Assembly (NCBI GenBank): GCA_003150395.1
Contig: QAMI01000067.1
Span: forward strand, 1 to 11,814
DNA length: 11,814 nt
Direction of reading: 5' to 3'
DNA from: Candidatus Gastranaerophilales bacterium
Lineage (GTDB): Bacteria; Cyanobacteriota; Vampirovibrionia; Gastranaerophilales; Gastranaerophilaceae
Each line of letters opens with the position of its first letter. The stretch's first letter is position 1. The notes below the pieces were generated by a model. It searched no databases. It was not told where the DNA came from and saw only the letters and a program-made list of their open reading frames with translations. Below are positions 1 through 5,580 of this stretch, piece after piece. Position numbers and translations under genes: made by a program.

Positions 1-148
1 CGCAGATAAAACAGGATGTTTTTTTATAGATATTAATTCTGTAGCAAAAGTTTCCCCTTCTGACGGACTTCATTATTCAGCAACTGAGCATGAAAAAATC
101 GCTCATAAAATATTTAAAATTTTATCATTATTATTTAAAGATTTTTAA
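1..148 (+). CDS. C-terminal end of an SGNH/GDSL-type hydrolase (partial)
   Basis: The reading frame is open from base 2 and ends at TAA 146-148, giving the last 48 residues of a protein that begins outside the window. It contains FIDINSVAKVSPSDGLHYSATEHEKIA. In SGNH/GDSL esterases and acetylhydrolases the last conserved block is D-x-x-H, carrying the catalytic Asp and His, followed by a small residue, a charged stretch and an Ala-rich helix. The D-G-L-H here, followed by a helix, fits this well. The preceding FIDIN strand is also typical of the step before block V. The substrate cannot be judged from this fragment. No U-rich terminator hairpin is visible just after the stop. Confidence 0.6.
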   Translation, partial: ADKTGCFFIDINSVAKVSPSDGLHYSATEHEKIAHKIFKILSLLFKDF

Positions 149-343
149 AATAATACTTTCGGCTATGGACTAAAAATTTTTTTGTGCTAAAAATAAATTA
201 TCTCTTTTAATGTTTATTTTTTGTTTCCTTGGGAGAAATGATGAATAAATGTAACAGTTTGTGAAAAATTTTTGTAAAAACGCAAAAATATTTTTTCACG
301 ATTTATAGAATATTGACAATCATTAGTAAAAGTGAGGCAATTT
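149..343. other. AT-rich gene-free leader region before the GT5 synthase
   Basis: No convincing gene lies here. A possible weak promoter is TTGTGC (182-187), 18 nt, TTTAAT (206-211). An imperfect hairpin occupies 261-299: GTGAAAAA pairs with TTTTTCAC, and an inner TTTTTG/CAAAAA stem is offset by a 3-nt bulge. There is no T-run after it, so it does not read as an intrinsic terminator. An 8-codon ATG-ATG frame at 238-264 has a GGGAG-like site but is too short to call. The AGTGAGG ribosome site of the next gene is at 331-337. Confidence 0.4.
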
Positions 344-3184
344 ATGAGTGTGGTGAAAAAAATTTCGTTTGGAAATGGTCAACTTAATCAGTTTATGTTT
401 GCGCCGAGTTCGGCAAATGTTATCAATCGTCAGGAAGTGTCAAGCAAACAAAATTCAGACAGTGTAAAAAGTGCTAAAACTATGAGTTATGTTAGTGCTG
501 CAACTGCCTTGGCTTCATTAGGAGTGGCTGGGTTTGCCATTGTTAAATCAATTAAAAAGCCAAAGAATATAGAAGTCTTGACAAAAGAGGGTGTCGCAGA
601 AATGATTAATCCAATAAGAGAATCTGTAGGCAAACTTGCAGGAGACTTTAAAAATACCGCAGAGGGCTTCACTAACTTCGAAAATAAAATGGCAGGAGAA
701 GTCTCAAATGTTCATGACCGTATAAACAAGCTTGGAGGCGAGGCCAGCGGCATGGTTGAAAATGCCAAACGTGAACTTTCAGAGCAGATAACCGGTGTTG
801 CAAGATATGCAGCATCTCAAGGTCCTGATGGTTTTTATACATGTGATGTCAAAGTGAATGGAGTTCCGCTTAAACTTGCAAATGTTTATAGTGAGATTTA
901 CGGTGAAAAAGCCAGAATGCTTGAGAAAGATCTTCAATCAGAAGCAGCAAAACGTATTTTGGGTCTTGTTGACCGCTCAAATAAAACTCCACCAGAAGTA
1001 GTCACTGTTCGTATGCCTACTGCTGAAATCCGTCCGTTTACTTCAACCGGCGGTATGTCAATCGTTCCGAAAGAATTGATTACAAATATTGCCGGGCTTT
1101 TAAATACAAAGCAAAAAGCTAACTTGCTCCTTGATACTCCGCTTTATGTCGGCAATGTTTCTAATAATCAATTTTATAGAACAGAAAGAGTCTTTGATGA
1201 AAACGGTAAACCAACTGAATCATTTAAGTATATTAAAAATGCCTTTAACAGCGAGAAAAAAGTTTGGGAAGAATCAACTATGACAACTATAGAAAAAATC
1301 GATTCTATGAGGCTTCCTATTTACACTGATAAAGCTAGAAATATGGAAAATGTTGATTTATATCTTTCAGATGAACTTAAATCAAATATTGACTTTAAGC
1401 TTTTAGCTGCAAGATTAAATTCCGATGTTCTTGAAGAAATTGAAAAGTCTGTTAATGCAAATAAATTCTGGGAAAACGATATATTGAAAATCTCTAAAGA
1501 TCCAGATACTGGAGAATATGTTGCTCAGGCAAAATATAAGGCTGTTTTCTATGACTCGCCAAAATTTGATTTGGCAGGACGTACAAATGAAAAGCCGACT
1601 ATTTATAAGAACGATGCTATTGAAACCGGCGAAACGGAAAGATTTATCTATTTTGCCAAATTCTTCTCCGAACATTTGATGAATGGTGATAATTCAAAAG
1701 CTAAACTTGGAGCAGATTTGATTATTGGTAATGACTGGCATACTGGCCCGATTTCTGCAATTCTGCGACAGCTTACAACAACAAGAAAATATTACGGAAT
1801 GGATCCTGTAAAGGCAGATCGTCTCCATGATATTCCGATAATTACAATTATGCATAATGCCGGTTTGGCTGGAAATACATGGCATTCTCATTCTAAATTG
1901 TTAAATATTATGTTCGGCGAGCATGCAACAAAAATCGTTACAAATTCATTTATGCCAAATACTTTTGTCCAAGACAGCGTTAAAGGTCTTCCGAGTGAGC
2001 TGTTAAACGGTTTATTTACAGGAGATAATGTTAACCCGCAGATGATGGCTGCTGCGTATTCTGACATTCTTGTTCCTGTTTCCAAAAAATATGGAGATGA
2101 AATGGCTTCTCATAGTGAATATGGCAAAGCTTGTCATGAAATTTTCAAAATTCGTGCCAGAAAGTTTGAATTTGCAGATGAGTTTACATTGAAAGTTATT
2201 GCTAAAAACAACGGATTAAATCAAGAAACTCTTTCTTCACAGCCTACAATGGTAGGTGTTCCAAATGGGTGTGATCCGGTTAATAATACTCTGGTAGCAA
2301 AGCAGGCCAGAAACCTTGAAGAATATTTGGGTCTTGAAAAAAATTCTATTTGGACATTAAAAGATGGTGGCAATAATGTTTCAAAATGGCACCGCCATAA
2401 TAAAGACGTATATTTGGGTAAAGTTATTAATGATATAAATATTGCCCGTACCTCAAATGGGGTTAACAATCCGATGAACATTTACATGCCAGAAATTACA
2501 GATTTGACAGGAGTTACCGCAGATACACCTGTATTCTCATCTGCAGGACGTTTTTCTGACCAAAAAGGGTTAGAAATTTTTGCAGAAGGTATAAAGGAAT
2601 TTTATAAAAGCTATAAAGATACAGATTATCCGGTATTTTATATTCAAGGGCGCGGTGACAGGAAGTTTATTCAGCCGTTGCTTGATTTAAAATCCGAACT
2701 TTACAAAACAAATCCTGATGCTGCAAAGCGCATAGTTATTGCGGATTTATTTGATGAAAAAGGGCGTTATGATGGATGCAAGTTGATGTCTGACTTTACA
2801 ATTATGTCAAGCTGGTTTGAACCTTGCGGGCTTGTTCATAAAGAAAATGCCAAGTTCAGCGGAGCAATTCCTATCTGCTTGGATGTCGGCGGTCTTTCAG
2901 CAGGTCTTACTAATAATGTTAACGCATTGATTCTTGATTTCACACCTCGTTATATGCAAGATGCTCTGGAACATAATGGAAAATCCTTATCTGGCGGTAT
3001 GCTGAGAGCTTGTGAATGGATGAAAGATAAAGCTGGATTTGCCAAAGCTCTTGAATCTTCACAAAGAACAGATCACAGCTGGCTTGCTATTGGCGGTCCT
3101 ATGGATCAATATGGTAAAATATTGGTTGATATGAAAGTCTTTAAACCAGAAGTTCTTGACATTCCGGCAAAAGCCACAGCATGA
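344..3184 (+). CDS. GT5 glycogen/starch synthase-like glycosyltransferase with N-terminal membrane and helical extension
   Basis: 946 residues, about twice a usual bacterial GlgA (about 480). I chose ATG 344 over GTG 332 because GAGG at 334-337 lies 6 nt before it. Residues 1-46 are a polar leader containing ISFGN. Residues about 47-70 are hydrophobic (MSYVSAATALASLGVAGFAIV), a likely membrane anchor. A Lys/Glu-rich, probably coiled-coil stretch runs to about 165. GT5 marks follow: E-I-R-P with STGGM (near 234-238) where GlgA has K-x-GGL, N-DWHT-GP (463-469), GRFSDQKG (735-742, the Arg/Lys ADP-glucose-binding block) and FEPCGL (Glu826, the conserved C-terminal Glu) followed by GGL. The GGM-DWHT and DWHT-GRF intervals are each about 100 residues longer than in E. 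coli GlgA, while GRF-FEPCGL is near normal. The family elongates alpha-1,4-glucan from nucleotide-glucose; whether this one does is inference. It is monocistronic, closed by the terminator at 3247-3275. Confidence 0.8.
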   Translation: MSVVKKISFGNGQLNQFMFAPSSANVINRQEVSSKQNSDSVKSAKTMSYVSAATALASLGVAGFAIVKSIKKPKNIEVLTKEGVAEMINPIRESVGKLAGDFKNTAEGFTNFENKMAGEVSNVHDRINKLGGEASGMVENAKRELSEQITGVARYAASQGPDGFYTCDVKVNGVPLKLANVYSEIYGEKARMLEKDLQSEAAKRILGLVDRSNKTPPEVVTVRMPTAEIRPFTSTGGMSIVPKELITNIAGLLNTKQKANLLLDTPLYVGNVSNNQFYRTERVFDENGKPTESFKYIKNAFNSEKKVWEESTMTTIEKIDSMRLPIYTDKARNMENVDLYLSDELKSNIDFKLLAARLNSDVLEEIEKSVNANKFWENDILKISKDPDTGEYVAQAKYKAVFYDSPKFDLAGRTNEKPTIYKNDAIETGETERFIYFAKFFSEHLMNGDNSKAKLGADLIIGNDWHTGPISAILRQLTTTRKYYGMDPVKADRLHDIPIITIMHNAGLAGNTWHSHSKLLNIMFGEHATKIVTNSFMPNTFVQDSVKGLPSELLNGLFTGDNVNPQMMAAAYSDILVPVSKKYGDEMASHSEYGKACHEIFKIRARKFEFADEFTLKVIAKNNGLNQETLSSQPTMVGVPNGCDPVNNTLVAKQARNLEEYLGLEKNSIWTLKDGGNNVSKWHRHNKDVYLGKVINDINIARTSNGVNNPMNIYMPEITDLTGVTADTPVFSSAGRFSDQKGLEIFAEGIKEFYKSYKDTDYPVFYIQGRGDRKFIQPLLDLKSELYKTNPDAAKRIVIADLFDEKGRYDGCKLMSDFTIMSSWFEPCGLVHKENAKFSGAIPICLDVGGLSAGLTNNVNALILDFTPRYMQDALEHNGKSLSGGMLRACEWMKDKAGFAKALESSQRTDHSWLAIGGPMDQYGKILVDMKVFKPEVLDIPAKATA

Positions 3185-3246
3185 ACCTAAAAGTGTGTTG
3201 GTAAAACGTCAGATGCTTCATAGTTAACTTTTATCACATTTTAAAC

Positions 3247-3275
3247 AAAAGGAGTATATTTTATACTCCTTTTTT
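3247..3275 (+). terminator. Intrinsic terminator of the GT5 gene
   Basis: GGAGTATA (3251-3258) pairs perfectly with TATACTCC (3262-3269) around a 3-nt loop. Flanking AAAA/TTTT extends the stem, and a run of six T (3270-3275) follows. It lies 63 nt after the stop codon and separates the gene from the transporter downstream. Confidence 0.9.
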
Positions 3276-3276
3276 G

Positions 3277-3282
3277 TATAAT
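3277..3282 (+). promoter_or_regulatory. Candidate -10 box for the nucleoside transporter gene
   Basis: A perfect TATAAT directly follows the T-run of the preceding terminator, inside TTTTTTGTATAAT. No good -35 is seen at 16-18 nt. A start near 3289 would leave a leader of about 22 nt containing the GAGG ribosome site (3303-3306). The same 13-mer stands, on the other strand, before the zinc-ribbon gene. Confidence 0.4.
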
Positions 3283-3310
3283 TAATCTTGTAGACAATAG
3301 TTGAGGCTTT

Positions 3311-4591
3311 ATGGAAAGATTTTTTGGGATTTTTGGTATAATTTTTATATTTTTGATTGCTTTTTTGATGTCTAACAACCGGAAAGCTATTAATTACAAA
3401 ACCGTTATCACAGGATTTTTATTGCAAATAGGTTTTGCAATATTTATATTTAAAGTTCCGCTTGGAAGAACAATTTTCCTTAACCTTGGATTATTTATTA
3501 CTAAAATTCTTGATTTTGCAAAAGAGGGCGGTAACTTTGTTTTTGGCCCGTTGATGAACTCTGAAAAATTGAGTACTGTTTTTGGTACGGGCGCGCAAGT
3601 TTTTGCATTGCAGTTAATTGCATCCTTAATTTTTATGATGATTCTTGTGAATATTCTATACTATTACGGAATAATGCAAAGAATCGTGCCGATTCTGGGT
3701 AAAGCAATGAATAAGTTAATGTCTGTAAGCGGTGCAGAAGCTTTGTCAAATGTCGCAAGTGCTTTTGTCGGACAAATTGCTGCTCAAATTATGATAAGAC
3801 CTTACCTTGCAAAACTTACACGCTCTGAACTTTTAGCATCTATGTCAGGAAGTATGGCTTGTATTTCAGCGGCAACAATGCCGATATATATAGGATTGGG
3901 AATTCCGGCTCAATATCTGCTTGCCGCCTCTATAATGGCGGCTCCGGGTGCGCTTGTTATGTCTAAAATAGTTTATCCTGAAACCGGAACTCCGGAAACC
4001 AGCGAGGATATTAAAATTCATTTCAGCAAACGCCGCAGACCTTATACAAACCTTTTTGATGCAATTTCTCAAGGTGCATCAGAAGGCATGAAAGTTGCAA
4101 TTAATGTAGTTGCAATGATTTTGGCACTTGTTGCACTCGTGGCTTTTGTTGATTGGGTTCTTGGAGGGCTTGGAAATTTCATTGTAAATTATGCGCATAT
4201 AAATTTTGCTTCATTTGATTTAAGCCAGCTTTCACTGAAAATGATTTTAGGAAAAATCTTTGCAATTTTTGCTTATCTTATGGGAGTTCCCGGAAATGAG
4301 GTTACTACTGTCGGAAGTCTTATGGGTACAAAACTTGTCTTAAATGAAATGGTTGCTTATGTTGATTTAACGTCACTTCCTCAAATGCTCTCAGAAAAAA
4401 GTTTTGTTATTGCGTGTGTTGCGCTTTGTAGTTTTGGAAACTTCGGTTCAATTGCAATTCAATTAGGCGGTATCGGAGAACTTGCGCCGAACCAGAGAAA
4501 AAATCTTGCAAGATTAGGTGTAAGAGCGCTGATTTGCGGGACTTTAACAGGATATATGTCGGCAGCAATCGCGGGTATTCTTTTGAATTAA
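3311..4591 (+). CDS. Concentrative nucleoside transporter family (CNT/NupC) protein with altered binding motif
   Basis: 426 residues, normal CNT length, with many hydrophobic segments from the N-terminus onward, so an inner-membrane transporter. CNTs import nucleosides with Na+ or H+. Family signatures are clear: an N-terminal membrane domain with the SNNRKAI turn, SGAEALS, RPYLAKLTRSELLASMSGSMA, YLLAASIMAAPGAL, the P-E before the cytoplasmic loop, YLMGVPGNE (Glu330) and GNFGSIAIQLGG (Asn377, Ser380). These last residues match the ribose-binding Glu and Asn/Ser of Vibrio cholerae CNT in position and spacing. The nucleobase-binding G-Q-T-E-A-P block is different: residues 154-159 read GQIAAQ, so the Thr and Glu are replaced by Ile and Ala. 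The fold is therefore certain but the substrate may not be a standard nucleoside. ATG 3311 has GAGG 4 nt upstream. It stands alone between two terminators. Confidence 0.88.
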   Translation: MERFFGIFGIIFIFLIAFLMSNNRKAINYKTVITGFLLQIGFAIFIFKVPLGRTIFLNLGLFITKILDFAKEGGNFVFGPLMNSEKLSTVFGTGAQVFALQLIASLIFMMILVNILYYYGIMQRIVPILGKAMNKLMSVSGAEALSNVASAFVGQIAAQIMIRPYLAKLTRSELLASMSGSMACISAATMPIYIGLGIPAQYLLAASIMAAPGALVMSKIVYPETGTPETSEDIKIHFSKRRRPYTNLFDAISQGASEGMKVAINVVAMILALVALVAFVDWVLGGLGNFIVNYAHINFASFDLSQLSLKMILGKIFAIFAYLMGVPGNEVTTVGSLMGTKLVLNEMVAYVDLTSLPQMLSEKSFVIACVALCSFGNFGSIAIQLGGIGELAPNQRKNLARLGVRALICGTLTGYMSAAIAGILLN

Positions 4592-4620
4592 AATTCTATA
4601 TTTTACAAAATTTTTCAATA

Positions 4621-4648
4621 AAAAAAGAGGTTTTAAACCTCTTTTTTT
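4621..4648. terminator. Bidirectional terminator between the transporter and zinc-ribbon genes
   Basis: AAAAAAGAGGTTT and AAACCTCTTTTTTT form an A/T-flanked stem (core AGAGGTTT 4626-4633 with AAACCTCT 4635-4642). T-runs stand on the 3' side of both strands. It lies 30 nt after the transporter stop and overlaps the stop codon of the convergent gene, so it can serve both. Confidence 0.85.
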
Positions 4649-4950
4649 ATAAAGTTTTTCCAGTTTTCGTCCAAGTTTTTGATAAACCTGTGCGCATCAA
4701 TGACATCATCGAAACTTATAGGGTCAGGCCCTTCTACAATATCCAGCGGAAGTTTGTTTTCTTCTTTGACTTCGAAATCTGAAAATCCCAAAAATGCAAC
4801 TCCGTAATTTTTTCCGCAATGCCGGCATTGCAGATTGGTAACCAGAAGTCCGTTTTCTTCGCGTTTAATTGTTATGGAATCCTCGTCGAATTCGTGTTTA
4901 CAAATCGAGCAGCAAAGGTTTTTAAACAGTATCCCCAATTTCTTTTTCAT
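4633..4950 (-). CDS. Small two-CxxC zinc-ribbon protein, function unknown
   Basis: 105 residues from the ATG at 4948-4950. This start is preferred to a Met 8 codons upstream because AGAGG lies 6 nt before it. Cys14-x-x-Cys17 and Cys42-x-x-Cys45-Gly make a classic zinc ribbon with about 24 residues between knuckles. The first knuckle follows a basic MKKKLGILFKN N-terminus. The C-terminal half is acidic (EVKEENKLPLDIVEGPDPISFDD) with a final amphipathic helix rich in Lys and Asn. I do not recognise a named family; such proteins often bind nucleic acid or another protein, but nothing here shows which. It is convergent with the transporter and divergent from the 31-residue peptide gene. A TATAAT at 4966-4971 (minus) would give a leader of only about 9 nt, so the true promoter is uncertain. 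Confidence 0.75.
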   Translation of the reverse strand: MKKKLGILFKNLCCSICKHEFDEDSITIKREENGLLVTNLQCRHCGKNYGVAFLGFSDFEVKEENKLPLDIVEGPDPISFDDVIDAHRFIKNLDENWKNFIKKEV

Positions 4951-5003
4951 TTTTTCCTCTTTTCTATTATACAAAAAATTCTGATTTTATTTGTAAAATT
5001 ATG

Positions 5004-5039
5004 TTACATTTTACTTACATGTGGGCATAATATACATGT
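5004..5039 (+). promoter_or_regulatory. Candidate promoter and paired ACATGT sites before the 31-residue peptide gene
   Basis: TTACAT (5004-5009), a 16-nt spacer and CATAAT (5026-5031) could form a promoter giving a leader of about 25 nt. The self-complementary hexamer ACATGT occurs twice, at 5017-5022 and 5034-5039, on either side of the -10. The larger frame CTTACATGT...ACATGTGTAAG is an imperfect dyad, so a regulator could bind across the -10. The promoter call is weak; the repeated hexamers are directly visible. Confidence 0.35.
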
Positions 5040-5060
5040 GTAAGCTATAGGAGAGTTTAT

Positions 5061-5156
5061 ATGGAAGCTATTAATTTAATCTTATTTGGTTTTATCGTCT
5101 ACACTGCATTAATCGTAGTTCCGAGCATCTGGGAAGAACTCACTACTGAAGGTTAA
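5061..5156 (+). CDS. 31-residue single-pass membrane peptide
   Basis: ATG 5061 has AGGAG (5049-5053) 7 nt upstream, an excellent ribosome site, and the frame runs 31 codons to TAA 5154-5156. The product has a short acidic start (MEA), one hydrophobic segment (INLILFGFIVYTALIVVPSIW, about residues 4-24) and an acidic tail EELTTEG. This is a typical layout for a small inner-membrane protein. I recognise no family. A candidate promoter lies immediately upstream. No terminator is seen until 5330-5361, so the transcript probably carries about 170 nt of non-coding 3' sequence. The good ribosome site and sensible topology make it likely to be real, though it is short enough that chance cannot be excluded. 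Confidence 0.6.
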   Translation: MEAINLILFGFIVYTALIVVPSIWEELTTEG

Positions 5157-5329
5157 TTACAGAATTTTCGATAAGTGAACCTTTTACAATTTAACAGACG
5201 TTGTGTGTGAGGAAAAGTTTCTTTAAAATTTTTTAATCGCCGTTTAATGATGTTTAGGGCTTTATAAGTGTATAAATTACGTTAAATCTTTAACGCAATC
5301 ATATAGTTATGCTTTTCACCTCCAAAATT
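5157..5329 (+). ncRNA. Candidate non-coding RNA or long 3' UTR with anti-Shine-Dalgarno motif
   Basis: No ORF of note lies here. A hairpin CGTTAAA/TTTAACG sits at 5280-5295. An unpaired-looking TCACCTCC at 5316-5323 copies the anti-Shine-Dalgarno core of 16S rRNA, just before the strong terminator at 5330-5361. It could be the 3' UTR of the 31-residue peptide mRNA. It could instead be a separate RNA of about 125 nt from TTGTGT (5201-5206), 17 nt, TAAAAT (5224-5229). The motif could pair with purine-rich ribosome sites, for example the GGAGG at 5428-5432. No known RNA family was recognised. Confidence 0.3.
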
Positions 5330-5361
5330 CGCCTTTTTGATTGTTCAGGAAGGCGTTTTTT
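5330..5361 (+). terminator. Strong intrinsic terminator
   Basis: The 11-bp stem 5330-5340 / 5345-5355 (CGCCTTTTTGA with TCAGGAAGGCG, including two G-U pairs) encloses a 4-nt loop and is followed by six T (5356-5361). It ends the transcript of the 31-residue peptide gene or of a separate small RNA, and insulates it from the promoter that begins 14 nt further on. Confidence 0.85.
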
Positions 5362-5374
5362 CTTATATTTTATA

Positions 5375-5403
5375 TTGTCATTTTAATCCTAATATGCTAT
5401 ATT
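5375..5403 (+). promoter_or_regulatory. Near-consensus promoter of the G-tract leader ORF
   Basis: TTGTCA (5375-5380) and TATATT (5398-5403) are separated by exactly 17 nt, with the extended -10 element TGC at 5395-5397. A start near 5410 would give a leader of about 30 nt before the AGGAGGG ribosome site at 5427-5433 and ATG 5439. It is one of the best promoter matches in the window, yet in the given sequence it drives only a 17-codon frame. Confidence 0.7.
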
Positions 5404-5438
5404 ATAGTAGTGTTAATTTATAAAAAAGGAGGGTTTTA

Positions 5439-5492
5439 ATGACTAAAAAGCTTGCTATGATTGACTTTGCGGGGGGGGGGGGCATCCGCTAA
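5439..5492 (+). CDS. 17-codon leader frame running into a G12 tract; possibly a phase-variable start of the prepilin
   Basis: ATG 5439 stands 5 nt after AGGAGGG, behind a strong promoter, so initiation should be efficient. The frame reads MTKKLAMIDFA, then Gly codons inside the 12-G run (5471-5482), then IR and TAA 5490-5492. Removing one G (11) would carry the frame through ASANSTTHWF into the prepilin, giving a prepilin with a 47-residue longer N-terminus. With 10 or 13 G the frame instead reads HPLTALLTGFYASCVLLKI and onward, a hydrophobic peptide. That frame stops at TGA 5582-5584, overlapping the prepilin ATG as ATGA. Possible readings are slipped-strand phase variation, a real upstream ORF broken by a homopolymer sequencing error, or a decayed leader. 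The sequence alone does not decide between them. Confidence 0.45.
   Translation: MTKKLAMIDFAGGGGIR
5471..5482 (+). repeat. Homopolymeric G tract, 12 bases
   Basis: Twelve consecutive G in a strongly AT-rich region, 10 codons into an ORF with a strong promoter and ribosome site. Poly-G tracts of this length in the 5' part of a gene are the classic substrate of slipped-strand mispairing in phase-variable surface genes of other bacteria. They are also a common place for assembly errors. Confidence 0.9.
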
Positions 5493-5520
5493 CAGCACTA
5501 CTCACTGGTTTTTATGCATC

Positions 5521-5549
5521 TTGCGTATTGCTCAAAATAATGATAGAAT
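5521..5549 (+). promoter_or_regulatory. Candidate internal promoter of prepilin 1
   Basis: TTGCGT (5521-5526), a 17-nt spacer and TAGAAT (5544-5549) carry the extended -10 TGA at 5541-5543. A start near 5556 leaves a leader of about 25 nt that contains the AAAGGG ribosome site (5571-5576) of ATG 5581. It lies downstream of the G tract, so it would let the prepilin be made whatever the tract length. Confidence 0.45.
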
Positions 5550-5580
5550 GTTTAATATATTTGGTTGTGGAAAGGGCAAT

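Noticed and set aside
238..264. 8-codon ORF with a GGGAG-like site before the GT5 gene
   Set aside because: Too short, with no conserved feature or regulatory residues such as amino-acid repeats of an attenuator leader.
332..343. GTG start 12 nt upstream for the GT5 synthase
   Set aside because: The GTG lies inside the AGTGAGG ribosome site that serves ATG 344 at ideal spacing.
4951..4974. Upstream Met start for the zinc-ribbon protein
   Set aside because: Its codons cover the AGAGG site that fits ATG 4950, and it has no site of its own.
5061..5156. 31-residue peptide as a photosystem small subunit (PsbT/PsbM-like), given the cyanobacterial relationship
   Set aside because: Only the size and single membrane segment agree. 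No subunit-specific residues match, and the rest of the window shows no photosynthetic genes.
5461..5580. TTG 5461 as the start of prepilin 1
   Set aside because: No ribosome site at that TTG. It lies within the leader frame, and ATG 5581 gives a normal short prepilin leader with its own site.
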